From Acidobacteriota bacterium (GTDB lineage Bacteria; Acidobacteriota; Holophagae; Acanthopleuribacterales; Acanthopleuribacteraceae): DNA of 64,000 nt. The notes below the pieces were generated by a model. That model had not been told where the DNA came from and did no database searches. It saw only the letters and a program-made list of their open reading frames with translations. Below are positions 36,401-44,497 of this stretch, one piece after another. The position numbers and the translations under genes were made by a program. How positions within the stretch are numbered: position 1 is the stretch's first letter; each line of letters starts with the position of its first letter. The stretch spans positions 223,561 through 287,560 of the forward strand of contig JACJWC010000003.1 in NCBI GenBank assembly GCA_020637335.1, in the 5' to 3' direction.

Positions 36401-36594
36401 TAATCCTGGAAGACGATGGTATTGGTTTTGAGGTTCCTGAGGACTGGGATCAACTTAAAGCACAAAAGCATTTTGGTCTTTACCTTGCCCACACCTTTTG
36501 CAAAGGGCTGGGTGGACAATTGGTCATGGATTCTCAACCGGGCAAAGGGTGTCGGGCCACGATTTCCGTACCCTTAAAAGCGCAGGTGAGTTAA
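33490..36594 (+). CDS. Beta-propeller (Reg_prop) sensor histidine kinase
   Basis: A protein of about 1034 residues. A hydrophobic N-terminal segment (~32-50) serves as signal or anchor. About ten to twelve Reg_prop-type repeats follow (~60-630; recurrent patterns such as GFMWFGTTQGL, GQFWVGTNGGL and GNLWVGTYGGG) and should form one or two beta-propellers in the periplasm. A Y_Y_Y-type beta domain (~645-740), a membrane helix (~750-772) and a coiled coil (~780-830) come next. The NarL-family dimerisation domain has NDLHDGPLG (phospho-His ~837), and an HATPase_c domain closes the protein (~930-1030). The start could also be the TTG at 33487 or the ATG at 33529. It abuts the regulator gene. Ligand unknown; homologues often sense glycans. 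Confidence 0.88.
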   Translation: MSTWHATVPSRGRMIWSLNFDTFWTWGDRKVSFWLAGICLIGGILQLYANPIQWQTRGRGGDSFPESQIESMLQDSVGFMWFGTTQGLFRYDGEQARWFRHDPDSAASLTPGNVRCLLEDKQGQFWVGTNGGLSLLDRESGNITTFQHLSETGPLLSNNVWTLYEDISGQIWIGMDLGLQRLDHGTAYDMSDAYGGVVAFGEDAQGTLWMGSDRGGLYQYQDGHWQISVQLPKARISTLFRDKDNQLWAGTLNSGLWLKANEGWRKMPFVGDTPIRSLTQDGQGLLWVATEGGLLCIDQSLNLIPDIGTNGDVNLTNPKNVYATNDGLIWVATDNPGLALYDKHWDWFENFLNLQGGAWCLSQHGESEIWIGGKTGITAFNTKTQEIRRPLSNQTVRSIQVWGEKTLVGTDAGLVLLPDSDKPQFLLQNRVWRILPERGSKFWIGTDRGLVLLDLQDGSEWPYGPDQPPERQLSNRVITSLCRDAIGNLWVGTYGGGLNKIDNQGRVIQQFRNEKENPTSLSADDVVHIALAKSGALWISTLSGGLNRLPSGQSEFERFSASDGLPDNAVAGVWEQSENQVWVYSAAGIVQLDPVQKSYTLYTHDHGVLLGSAIPGSLLHAQGKLWFGGTNGVTALLPEAIQPQTRIPLLFTDLEIGNKHERQFMLPDETLELTTEHKSFALTFRLLDFRPAFPSAVRYQREGIDADWVSGNTVNYTQYLSFGGTGNLHIQAADTYGKWHEATLKLHVATPTWFRFLPLWILLAVGLLSMATYALAHSRHQKRQQKLMEQAQFERKRAELAERQHQLEIQARTLLVENQKILQNYMDQRLNEMANDLHDGPLGKVQGLGFQIHLISKESQETTTRNQLQTVAETQIPSICEGLRNLCGELVSPDFKSGFILELEEHVELMKSLYPNTQFSCHWSAQESVLSSETKATVFRVFRTLLRNVGKHAQAKHVAISMTQDEDQLTLILEDDGIGFEVPEDWDQLKAQKHFGLYLAHTFCKGLGGQLVMDSQPGKGCRATISVPLKAQVS

Positions 36595-37263
36595 ATGGTC
36601 AAACGGGTCGTTATCGCTGAGGATGAATTTTTTACCCGAGAAGGTATTAGCCGTTTGATCAGCGCTGACCCTCAATTTGAAGTTATCGGAACAGCCAATC
36701 AGGGCGAAGAAGCGATTTCCCTGGTCAAAAGTTTAAATCCCGACGCATTGTTATTGGATATCCGAATGCCACCCGGGATCGATGGGATCGAAGTCATCCG
36801 GCGCTTGCGCGCAGACGGTCAACAATTGGCGATCCTGGCCTTGACCAACGAATCGCGCAGTATCAAAGCGGCCGAAGCCGCTGGCGCAAACGGCTATGTC
36901 CCCAAAGAAAAGCATCAAATGCTCATCCCGGCCCTAATGTGTGTCACTCACACACCGGGCAAGATATTTATTAATCCAGACCACTCGCAGGCTTACCTGG
37001 ATTTGGTAGCCCAAGTGGAAGCAGCGAATTTAACCGAATCCGAGCGCGAAGTCTGGCAATACCTGGCCTATCGCAACGAAGAAATTGCCCGGCGCGTTCA
37101 CAAGGCGCCGGGCCGTATTCGCAATATCGTTACGGAACTCTATTTCAAATTGGATATTCCCAAAACCGGTGAGTTCTCCCAGCGATTCATCGCAACCGAA
37201 ATGGCGCGTTCCCTGGGGATCCTCAAAGAACCTGAGCGTGATTATTGTAACGAAGATTCGTGA
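36595..37263 (+). CDS. NarL/FixJ-type response regulator
   Basis: A 222-residue regulator. The receiver domain (1-120) has E9/D10, phospho-acceptor D55 in LLLDIRM, T84 and K104. The C-terminal part (~143-200) is placed like a LuxR-type HTH, with LTESEREVWQYLA and NEEIARRVHKAP. The recognition helix departs from the family: the usual S-x-TVK segment is PGRIRNIV here. It follows the kinase stop with no gap, and AGGTGAG is the ribosome site. The partner is almost certainly the upstream kinase; target genes are unknown. Confidence 0.87.
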   Translation: MVKRVVIAEDEFFTREGISRLISADPQFEVIGTANQGEEAISLVKSLNPDALLLDIRMPPGIDGIEVIRRLRADGQQLAILALTNESRSIKAAEAAGANGYVPKEKHQMLIPALMCVTHTPGKIFINPDHSQAYLDLVAQVEAANLTESEREVWQYLAYRNEEIARRVHKAPGRIRNIVTELYFKLDIPKTGEFSQRFIATEMARSLGILKEPERDYCNEDS

Positions 37264-37329
37264 CAACCGCTCCGTGCATTTTCTCTATCCACAACCCCAT
37301 AATTAAAGGTAAACACGCAAGGAGTCAGT

Positions 37330-38130
37330 ATGCGCGGTTTGGTGATGTTAATTAGCGCCCTCACGGGCTTGAGCTGCTGGGCACAAGGCAGCATTACTGG
37401 CACAGTAAAAGACAGTGCTCAAAATCCAATGGCGTTTGTCGGCGTGAAGGCCGAGGCCAGCAATGGTCAAACGTTTCAAACCCTAACCCAAAGTAATGGA
37501 CATTATACTTTTAACAACTTACCCGATGCTGACTACCTCATTACCGTCAATGTCCCGATTGGTTATGTGCTCAGATCGCCTTCCTGTAGTTTTGAATTGG
37601 TTCCGATCCAAAATGGCGGATCCGGTCAAGCAACCTTTGAATTGGAATTACGCACGGGTGGAATAGCTGTAGAGTTTGGAAGTCCAGGTGGCGGTCAGTT
37701 GGTACCGCTCTCCAACGACCAATTCAGCGTGACCGTCTTTGTTTCCAACTTGGCCAGTGTCGGTTACCCTGCTCCAGATACCTTATTTATCCGCGGCTAT
37801 TGGACCATTCCGGGTGAGACTGCATTTTCCTCTCAAGTAGTCAGCGGACAGGCTGCGGGCGTTTATACCACCCGCGGACTTTCACCCTTATTTCAAAACA
37901 AGCCCAATGGCTCGGTGGAACTCTCCATCAATTTGAACACACCGCCCTTCATCAATGTCGATGGGGCATTAGCAACCTATACCTTCCAATTGCCCGCCGG
38001 AACCAGCCAGACGTTAGATGGGTTGGACCGCTTGGCCTTCTGCCTTGAATATGTGGGGGCCTTCAGCAATCAAGAAACACTAAATTCTATCGGCAGCAAT
38101 TGGGTCGGACGCGTTTTCCGCCTGGATTGA
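37330..38130 (+). CDS. Secreted protein with carboxypeptidase-regulatory-like domain
   Basis: A 266-residue exported protein. A signal peptide (~1-19, ending CWAQ) precedes a CarboxypepD_reg-like beta-sandwich (~20-100) with GSITGTVKDSAQNPM and GHYTFNNLPDADYLITV. A second beta-rich domain (~110-266) is unrecognised. AAGGAG precedes the ATG and a strong terminator follows the stop. It lies 66 bp after the regulator gene and may belong to the same transcript. Confidence 0.75.
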   Translation: MRGLVMLISALTGLSCWAQGSITGTVKDSAQNPMAFVGVKAEASNGQTFQTLTQSNGHYTFNNLPDADYLITVNVPIGYVLRSPSCSFELVPIQNGGSGQATFELELRTGGIAVEFGSPGGGQLVPLSNDQFSVTVFVSNLASVGYPAPDTLFIRGYWTIPGETAFSSQVVSGQAAGVYTTRGLSPLFQNKPNGSVELSINLNTPPFINVDGALATYTFQLPAGTSQTLDGLDRLAFCLEYVGAFSNQETLNSIGSNWVGRVFRLD

Positions 38131-38151
38131 CAAGAATGAACCGCTTGGTTC

Positions 38152-38184
38152 AGCCCGACCTCTCTGGAGGTCGGGCTTTTTTTT
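38152..38184 (+). terminator. Strong intrinsic terminator
   Basis: AGCCCGACCTC-TCTG-GAGGTCGGGCT: a perfect 11-bp stem with a tetraloop, followed by eight Ts on the plus strand. It ends the two-component/secreted-protein transcript just before the convergent pheA gene. Confidence 0.93.
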
Positions 38185-38187
38185 GTT

Positions 38188-39282
38188 TTATCGTGCGCGT
38201 GGATAGGAGCCCAGCACCTTCAGCAGGGCGCAATAGGGCTTAAGTTCCTCGATGGCTGCCGACAAATCTGCATCGGTGATGTGGCCAGCCGCATCCAGGA
38301 AAAACACATACTCAAACGCCGTGTTTTTGACCGGCCGGCTCTCAATTTTCATTAAATTGATTCCGCGCTGCCGGAATGGTTCCAACATCTTACTCAAAAT
38401 CCCCGGTTCATCGCGGAAACTGAACAGGATCGAGGTCCGATCATTACCGCTTGGCGCCGGCATCTCGGGACCGATAACCAGGAACCGCGTGTAGTTGTAG
38501 TGGTAATCCTCAATTTTATTGACGACGACCTGAAGCCCGTATAAATTGGCCGCCGCACCACAAGCAATCGCTACGCCGGACTCATCATCAGCGACAATTT
38601 GCGCCGCTCGCGCCGTGCTCGGCACTTCAATGCGCGGAATATCGGGCAGGTTCTCATCCAGCCAATTGCGGCATTGGGCCAAGGCTTGGGGGTGGGAATA
38701 AATGGCTTTGATATCTTGCAATCGACCGGACTTGGAAAGCAGGTCATGCGAAATTTCCAGGTAATTTTCGGCAATGATCGCCAAACGCGAAGTCAGGAAC
38801 ATGTCCAAGGTATGACTGACTGCGCCTTCATTGGAATTTTCGACAGGTACCACTCCAAAATTGGCACGCCCGCAACTCACCTCATCGAAGACAGACGGGA
38901 TACTTTTTACCGCCATGAGTTGGGCGCTATGACCAAACTGTTGCATGGCCGCCACGTGGGTGAAGGTTGCCTTAGGCCCCAGGAACACCACGCGCATGGG
39001 ATGTTCCAAAGAAAGCGAAGCGCTGATGATCTCACGGAACACGCGGCGGATGGCATCATTGGGAAATGGGCCTTGGTTTTGGGCGCGCAATCGCTCAAAA
39101 ATGGTTCGTTCGCGACTGGGCACATACAATTCCTGTTGATGCGCCGTTTTCAACTTACCGACATCCACCACCAATTGCGCTCTTCGGTTGAGTAAATCCA
39201 TGATGGAATCGTCAATGGCATCAATCTGTTCGCGCAAAACTGCCAAATCATCGGTCCAAGCGGGTTTTTGCTCCTCGCTCAT
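38188..39282 (-). CDS. pheA: Chorismate mutase/prephenate dehydratase (P-protein)
   Basis: Converts chorismate to prephenate and then phenylpyruvate in phenylalanine synthesis. The 364-residue protein has an AroQ chorismate mutase domain (~10-90; LREQIDAIDDSIMDLLNRR), a dehydratase domain (~95-270; FLGPKATFTHVAA and GVVPVENSNEGAV) and a C-terminal ACT domain (~282-355) with GINLMKIESRP. The ESRP motif binds phenylalanine in feedback-inhibited homologues. Last gene of metG-trmH-pheA; its start overlaps the methyltransferase stop by 4 bp. Confidence 0.95.
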   Translation of the reverse strand: MSEEQKPAWTDDLAVLREQIDAIDDSIMDLLNRRAQLVVDVGKLKTAHQQELYVPSRERTIFERLRAQNQGPFPNDAIRRVFREIISASLSLEHPMRVVFLGPKATFTHVAAMQQFGHSAQLMAVKSIPSVFDEVSCGRANFGVVPVENSNEGAVSHTLDMFLTSRLAIIAENYLEISHDLLSKSGRLQDIKAIYSHPQALAQCRNWLDENLPDIPRIEVPSTARAAQIVADDESGVAIACGAAANLYGLQVVVNKIEDYHYNYTRFLVIGPEMPAPSGNDRTSILFSFRDEPGILSKMLEPFRQRGINLMKIESRPVKNTAFEYVFFLDAAGHITDADLSAAIEELKPYCALLKVLGSYPRAR

Positions 39283-40034
39283 ATCGCCCCCTTCGGCCAG
39301 GATTGCGCTACATGATACGCGAAAATCGCAAAGGCATGGGTCACATTCATGGCACTTTTCTGACCAAAGATCGGAATTTCAAACAGCGTCTGACAAAAAG
39401 CGAGGCTTTCAGGTCCAATCCCAAACTGTTCATTGCCCAAAACCACAACCATGGGGCCAGCGGGTTTGAACTCGGCCAACGGTTTCGTCTGGTTGTCACA
39501 TTCCAAGCCAATGATGTGGCGTTTGCTCGCTGCCAAAAAACCGCTCAAGTCGTCAACATGCTGGACGGGAATCCAGTGTTGGCAGCCACGGGCCGCTTTA
39601 ATAAGTTGCGGGTGCTCCAGACTCAGTTCCGGCCCGCTGTAGACCAATCCCTCAAAACCAAAATTATCGATTAGCCGCAGCAGGGAACCCGCATTGTAGG
39701 GCGTGCGCAAGATATCAACCGCAACCAGCACGGGGAAACGCGGGACCCAGCGCAAATTGCTTTGGACGGCTGGACCAGGATCCGCCAGGGGGTTTCCAGC
39801 CAAGCGGTTGTGAAAGTGGAAACACTCGATTCGCTTCTGTTCTGGCGGCAGGTTTTCTGGTGGTAGGTAATGATCCAACCCGGACCAAGTGAGCATTTCG
39901 CCATAACGCACCACAAATTGCGGCCAGGCCTCTGGACCATACGCCACAGCCAGTTGGGCCAAGACCTTGTGCCGTTGAGACACACTGAGCTTGAGGAACT
40001 TGCGTTGGGAAATGTTTTTAGCGGACTTTTCCAT
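39279..40034 (-). CDS. SpoU/TrmH-family RNA 2'-O-methyltransferase
   Basis: A 251-residue SPOUT enzyme that uses SAM to methylate ribose in tRNA or rRNA. Motif 1: DILRTPYNAGSLLR (~99-112). Motif 2: VVVLGNEQFGIGPES (~195-209). Motif 3: IPIFGQKSAMNVTHAFAIF (~218-236), containing the trefoil-knot SAM site. The N-terminal ~85 residues are an extra domain not typical of TrmH. The target nucleotide cannot be told. It overlaps metG by 17 bp and pheA by 4 bp. Confidence 0.88.
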   Translation of the reverse strand: MEKSAKNISQRKFLKLSVSQRHKVLAQLAVAYGPEAWPQFVVRYGEMLTWSGLDHYLPPENLPPEQKRIECFHFHNRLAGNPLADPGPAVQSNLRWVPRFPVLVAVDILRTPYNAGSLLRLIDNFGFEGLVYSGPELSLEHPQLIKAARGCQHWIPVQHVDDLSGFLAASKRHIIGLECDNQTKPLAEFKPAGPMVVVLGNEQFGIGPESLAFCQTLFEIPIFGQKSAMNVTHAFAIFAYHVAQSWPKGAI

Positions 40035-42129
40035 TTGGCAGGGATTCCGTGCGAATCGCTAAACCATCAATCAACAACGGCTCATCGTCATGACGGAGTT
40101 GGCCGTCACTCACTTTCAGCTGGATTTGTTGGAAATCGGCAAAGGCCAAAGTTTCCGCCTCGGGATTGCAGCCTGAAACCAGGGATCCAACAGCAAAGTC
40201 GGTCAGGTTAAACAAGTCGGTGGATTTGCGGCTTTCAGCCACCAAAACCATGCCTTCAGAAATGACCCCGCGCAAGTCTGCCGGCGCCAAATTACAGACG
40301 ACCAGTACCTTGCGCTGTAAAAGCTGTTCGGGAGAAAACTTATGGACGAGGCCTGCCACTACACGTTTTTGTGCGGTACCCAGGTCGACCTGCAAAACGT
40401 AGAGTTGGTCGGCATGCGGATGCGCTTGAACCGATTCGATGCGGCCAACCCGGATACAGGCGCGGTCCAGATCGACCCATTCGCCGCCAAAGCGTTTGCG
40501 CCATTTCTCGGCTTGGGCCAGGTCCAATTTGGGATACAGAATCTCGGGCGTCCCAATTTGGTGGCCGTCTAATCCAGAAAAAGTGGCAACGGAATCCCAA
40601 TCCGATATTTCAAGGTTCAGCATGGAAAATATGCGGTGAGCAGTGGATGGCATAAACGGTTCAAGCACCCGTGCAAGCGCGCGAACCAGATACGTCAAAA
40701 GGGAGACCGTCGCTTGCGCCAGTTTAGGGTCCGCCTTAATCTGTTCCCACGGCGCCATATCTTGGAAAAATTTATTGCCTTCATTACCCAATAAAAGAAT
40801 CAGGCGCAATGCCTCGCGAATAGATACATTTTCAAAGGCTTGAGTAATAATCCCCAACTGTTCTCGCCACGCTTCAGCCTGCTTTTGATGTGGTTCCGGC
40901 CAACTATCCATCATTTGACCATCAAAGTTTTTCTTTAAATAAACGAGGGTTCGATGAACTAAATTACCAATGTTATCTAAAAGGTCAGAATTGACCTTGG
41001 TGAAGAACTCGGACCAGACGAAGTTGGTATCGTTTTTTTCGGGTCGATTGAACAACAGATAAAAGCGCCATAAATCGGGATGAATTCCGGTTTTCACAAC
41101 GTCTGTACCAAACACACCAATATTGCGCGACTTGGAGAATTTGCTGTCCTCGTAATTCAGGTACTCCGTGGAGTTGATGTGGTGAAGCAGGGTCCATTGA
41201 TGGCGGGTTGCCAACAAGGACGCCGGGAACATCACCGTATGAAATGGGATATTGTCCTTGGCCATGAATTGGTAAAGCTGAACCGACTCGGGGTTCTGCC
41301 ACCATTCGCGCCAGTTGGGAAACGCACGGGCGGTAATGCTGATGTAGCCAATCGGCGCATCGAACCATACATAAAAGACCTTGTTCTCAAAGCCGGGCTT
41401 GGGCACGGGAATACCCCATTTTAGATCGCGGGTGATCGGGCGCGGTGCCAAACCGCGGTCCAACCAGGCCTGCGTCGTCTGGACCGCGTTGCGCGTCCAT
41501 TGGCCTTGTTTACTTGCCTGCTCAAACCAGGCTTGGAGCTCGGGCTGCAAGCTGGCCAAATCCAGATTGAGATGAGCGGTCGCCTTCAACACGGGGACAT
41601 TTCCGCAAATCTTGCAGCGCGGGTTGATGAGTTTTTCGGGATCGAGTAATTCCTTGCAGCGATCGCACTGGTCCCCGCGCGCATCCTCATAGCCACAATT
41701 GGGACAAGTCCCTTCCACATAGCGATCGGCCAAAAAAATCGCATCATGTTCGCAATAAGTGCGCTGCGTGGTCTCTTCCAGGATCAAGCCATTGGCGTCG
41801 ACATCCTTAAAAATCTGTTGCGCAATTTCGGTTTGCTCGGGATGAGAGGTCCGCCCAAACGCGTCAAAACTGATCTCAAAGTGGCGGTAGATTTCAGCGT
41901 GGATGGCGTGGTACTTGTCGCAAATTTCCTGCGGGCTGAGGCCTTCCTCTCGGGCTTTGTTTTCAGTGGCAGTGCCGTATTCATCGGTGCCGCAAATGTA
42001 CAAAGTTTCATAGCCGCGCGCCCGGCAAAAACGCGCATAAACGTCTGCTGACAAAACACATCCGATGATGTTGCCCAGGTGGGGGACATTGTTGACATAG
42101 GGCAAAGCCGACGTGATTAGTTTTCGCAT
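40018..42129 (-). CDS. metG: Methionyl-tRNA synthetase
   Basis: Charges tRNA-Met. The 703-residue protein has the HIGH-type motif HLGN (17-20), a zinc-binding insertion with two CxxC knuckle pairs (CPNC/CDRC and CKIC region, ~140-175), the KFSKS loop (~333), an anticodon-binding helical domain, and a C-terminal EMAPII-like tRNA-binding domain (~595-703, opening CIRVGRIESVQAHPHADQL). GGGAGGATG precedes the ATG. First gene of the metG-trmH-pheA operon. Confidence 0.96.
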   Translation of the reverse strand: MRKLITSALPYVNNVPHLGNIIGCVLSADVYARFCRARGYETLYICGTDEYGTATENKAREEGLSPQEICDKYHAIHAEIYRHFEISFDAFGRTSHPEQTEIAQQIFKDVDANGLILEETTQRTYCEHDAIFLADRYVEGTCPNCGYEDARGDQCDRCKELLDPEKLINPRCKICGNVPVLKATAHLNLDLASLQPELQAWFEQASKQGQWTRNAVQTTQAWLDRGLAPRPITRDLKWGIPVPKPGFENKVFYVWFDAPIGYISITARAFPNWREWWQNPESVQLYQFMAKDNIPFHTVMFPASLLATRHQWTLLHHINSTEYLNYEDSKFSKSRNIGVFGTDVVKTGIHPDLWRFYLLFNRPEKNDTNFVWSEFFTKVNSDLLDNIGNLVHRTLVYLKKNFDGQMMDSWPEPHQKQAEAWREQLGIITQAFENVSIREALRLILLLGNEGNKFFQDMAPWEQIKADPKLAQATVSLLTYLVRALARVLEPFMPSTAHRIFSMLNLEISDWDSVATFSGLDGHQIGTPEILYPKLDLAQAEKWRKRFGGEWVDLDRACIRVGRIESVQAHPHADQLYVLQVDLGTAQKRVVAGLVHKFSPEQLLQRKVLVVCNLAPADLRGVISEGMVLVAESRKSTDLFNLTDFAVGSLVSGCNPEAETLAFADFQQIQLKVSDGQLRHDDEPLLIDGLAIRTESLPNGKVR

Positions 42130-42152
42130 GGCATCCTCCCGCCAAAGTGCGC

Positions 42153-42161
42153 ACTATACCA
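42153..42161 (-). promoter_or_regulatory. Extended -10 promoter of metG
   Basis: On the minus strand TGG-TATAGT gives an extended -10 element; the predicted start is about 17 nt before the ATG. No clear -35 box is seen. Confidence 0.45.
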
Positions 42162-42236
42162 CAACCCTACCCCATAAATGGACCCGCCCAAGCGCATAAC
42201 TGCACCCCAAAAATGGGCTCAATTTGGGTTTTGTGG

Positions 42237-42653
42237 TCACTCCGTCGGATGGATCCAACCGCTATCGCCATCGGCGTAAAATTCTTTTTTCCAGATCGGA
42301 ACGTCCTGTTTCAATCGATCCAACAAAAACTGTAAAGCAGCAAACGCCTCTTGACGGTGCGGGCTTGCCACCGTCAAAAAAACCGAGGAAACGCCAACCT
42401 CAATTTCACCCAATCGATGCACGATTTGAACCTTCTCAATACTGGGCCATTTCTGGCAACATTCTGCCACCAAAAGCTGAAGTTGTTTAACGGCCATAGC
42501 TTCATAAGCTTCATAAGCCAAGCGCAGCACGGAACGGCCTTTATGGTGGTTGCGAACCGTACCCGAAAAACACAAAACAGCGCCGCAGGACGGCGTTCCC
42601 GCAGAAGCCAACAAAGCGGCTTCATCAATCGGCGAAAAGATCAGATCAATCAC
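42237..42653 (-). CDS. moaE: Molybdopterin synthase catalytic subunit
   Basis: A 138-residue protein that inserts sulphur into precursor Z to form molybdopterin, with MoaD as sulphur donor. It shows CFSGTVRNHHKGR (28-40), the ASPHR motif (96-100) and the catalytic lysines in PIWKKEFY (K122/K123). It starts with GTG one base after the moaD stop. It implies that the organism makes molybdenum cofactor, although no molybdoenzyme lies in the window. Confidence 0.94.
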   Translation of the reverse strand: MIDLIFSPIDEAALLASAGTPSCGAVLCFSGTVRNHHKGRSVLRLAYEAYEAMAVKQLQLLVAECCQKWPSIEKVQIVHRLGEIEVGVSSVFLTVASPHRQEAFAALQFLLDRLKQDVPIWKKEFYADGDSGWIHPTE

Positions 42654-42654
42654 C

Positions 42655-42912
42655 CTAGCCTCCGCTGACCGGCGGAATCAACACGAGTTCGAATCCTGGC
42701 TCTACCAAGTCCTCTGGCCGGGCAAACCGTTGCGCCACAGCCAAACGTGTTGCCTGTTTTAAGGGCGACAGCTGAGGATACGCCTCAAAAAACGAATCCA
42801 GAAGATTTTGGGCAGAAATGGGGACCTGCAACTCCAACACGACCCGATCCATGGCCAGACGTTCCCGTAAAGAAGCAAAAAGTTGTAATTCGTAACGACC
42901 CAGGTTCTGCAT
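42655..42912 (-). CDS. moaD: Molybdopterin synthase sulphur-carrier subunit
   Basis: A ubiquitin-like protein of about 85 residues. It ends PPVSGG, with the C-terminal double glycine that is adenylated and thiocarboxylated. The N-terminal region contains LQLFASLRERL. The start at 42912 is preferred; ATGs at 42921 and 42960 are also in frame but would add a stretch unlike MoaD. It is coupled to moaE. Confidence 0.88.
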   Translation of the reverse strand: MQNLGRYELQLFASLRERLAMDRVVLELQVPISAQNLLDSFFEAYPQLSPLKQATRLAVAQRFARPEDLVEPGFELVLIPPVSGG

Positions 42913-42963
42913 GGCCCCCATTCTAGCAGCGAACAGGGCGGGCGGGCCAGCGCCCATCACTGC

Positions 42964-42992
42964 TTGAAATGGCCGGAAAATAGGGTGATAAT
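42964..42992 (+). promoter_or_regulatory. Predicted sigma-70 promoter of pdxS-pdxT
   Basis: TTGAAA (42964-42969, 5/6) and GATAAT (42987-42992, 5/6) are separated by exactly 17 bp. The start is expected near 42999, about 31 nt before the pdxS GTG. Confidence 0.65.
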
Positions 42993-43029
42993 GTGCCGCC
43001 CAAGGGTCGGCCCCGATTGGAGGAATGTC

Positions 43030-43914
43030 GTGAAAGAAGTAGGAACCTTAAAATTAAAAACCGGTTTGGCAGAAATGCTTAAAGGTGGCGTCATTATGGA
43101 TGTCGTGACGGCAGACCAAGCCAAGATTGCCGAAGATTCCGGTGCTGCCGCCGTCATGGCCCTGGAACGGGTACCAGCTGACATTCGCGCCCAAGGTGGC
43201 GTTGCGCGCATGTCCCCGCCCGAACTCATTGACGCCATTAAGGCCGCAGTCAGTATTCCCGTGATGGCCAAAGTTCGTATCGGCCATTTTGTGGAGGCGC
43301 AAATCCTTGAATCGATTGGCATCGACTATATCGACGAGAGTGAAGTCCTCACCCCGGCCGATGAGACCAACCACATTTGGAAAATGGATTTCAAAACACC
43401 CTTTGTGTGTGGCGCCAAAAATTTGGGCGAAGCCCTGCGCCGAATCAGTGAAGGTGCCGCTATGATCCGCACCAAAGGTGAGCCCGGCACCGGTAATGTC
43501 GTCGAAGCCGTTCGCCACATGCGTTCGGTTACATCCGAAATCAAAAAGTTAACCGTCATGGGTCGCGAAGAGTTAATGACTTACAGCAAGGAAATCGGCG
43601 CTCCGTTTGAGCTGGTCCGTTGGGTCCACGAAAACGGCAAATTACCCGTACCCAACTTTGCTGCCGGAGGATTGGCAACACCAGCCGATGCCGCGTTGAT
43701 GATGCAGCTCGGCGCCGAAGCCGTGTTTGTCGGTTCCGGTATTTTCAAATCCGGCGATGCCTCGCGCCGTGCCGCGGCCATCGTCAAAGCCACCACCCAC
43801 TACAACAATCCCGCCATCCTGGCCGAGGTCTCCAAGAACCTGGGCGAAGCCATGGTCGGCATTAACATCAGCGATATCCCGGCTGCGCAAATAATGGCCG
43901 ATCGCGGTTGGTAA
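43030..43914 (+). CDS. pdxS: Pyridoxal 5'-phosphate synthase, PdxS subunit
   Basis: Builds PLP from ribose 5-phosphate, glyceraldehyde 3-phosphate and ammonia supplied by PdxT. From the GTG at 43030, with TTGGAGGA upstream, the protein has 294 residues, the same as B. subtilis PdxS, and the catalytic lysines fall at the same numbers: K81 in VMAKVRIGH and K149 in IRTKGEPG. An in-frame ATG 22 codons upstream lies on the promoter and is rejected. Confidence 0.97.
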   Translation: MKEVGTLKLKTGLAEMLKGGVIMDVVTADQAKIAEDSGAAAVMALERVPADIRAQGGVARMSPPELIDAIKAAVSIPVMAKVRIGHFVEAQILESIGIDYIDESEVLTPADETNHIWKMDFKTPFVCGAKNLGEALRRISEGAAMIRTKGEPGTGNVVEAVRHMRSVTSEIKKLTVMGREELMTYSKEIGAPFELVRWVHENGKLPVPNFAAGGLATPADAALMMQLGAEAVFVGSGIFKSGDASRRAAAIVKATTHYNNPAILAEVSKNLGEAMVGINISDIPAAQIMADRGW

Positions 43915-43918
43915 ACGC

Positions 43919-44497
43919 ATGATCGGGGTCCTGGCCGTTCAAGGTGGGTTTCAGGCCCACCTCAAAACCATCCAGAAACTGGGGGTAGCAGCACGCGAAG
44001 TGCGTTTGGCCGAGGACCTGGATGCCTGTTCGGCTCTCATACTGCCCGGTGGCGAATCAACCACCATGCTGAAATTGCTCAAAGCATTTAACCTCATGGA
44101 TCCGCTTCGCCAATTTTGTTTAAACGGCGACAACCAAGTCTTGGCGACCTGTGCAGGCGCAATCCTTCTCGCCCAAAAAGTGGTTCATCCCGAACAGGAA
44201 AGCTTAGGCGTTTTGCCCGTCACCATTGAACGCAATGCCTATGGCTGTCAGCGCGAGAGTTTTGAAGCCCCCATCTCAGTTCCCGCCTGGCAACTCGTTG
44301 ATCAACCGGTTTATTTTATTCGCGCGCCCAAATTTCTGGCGTTAGGCCCCGGGGTTGAAGTCATTTCCAGTTATGAAGGCGATATTACAGGCGTTTCCTA
44401 CCGCAACTTAACCGCTGTCACCTACCACCCTGAATTGGCAGAAGATCCGGGCTTCCATCAGGCCTGGCTGCAACACAATACCCAAAAAGTCGGATGA
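43919..44497 (+). CDS. pdxT: Pyridoxal 5'-phosphate synthase glutaminase, PdxT subunit
   Basis: Hydrolyses glutamine to feed ammonia to PdxS. A 192-residue class I-like amidotransferase with GGES (44-47), nucleophile C78 in ATCAGAI, and H170 and E172 in TYHPEL, closely matching the family numbering. It starts 4 bp after pdxS and overlaps ygfZ by 4 bp. Confidence 0.96.
   Translation: MIGVLAVQGGFQAHLKTIQKLGVAAREVRLAEDLDACSALILPGGESTTMLKLLKAFNLMDPLRQFCLNGDNQVLATCAGAILLAQKVVHPEQESLGVLPVTIERNAYGCQRESFEAPISVPAWQLVDQPVYFIRAPKFLALGPGVEVISSYEGDITGVSYRNLTAVTYHPELAEDPGFHQAWLQHNTQKVG

Noticed and set aside
42686..42707. Sequence resembling a tRNA 3' end (GTTCGAATCC followed by GGCTCTACCA)
   Set aside because: The supposed T-stem arms do not pair, no acceptor or anticodon arm fits upstream, and it lies inside the moaD coding sequence on the other strand.
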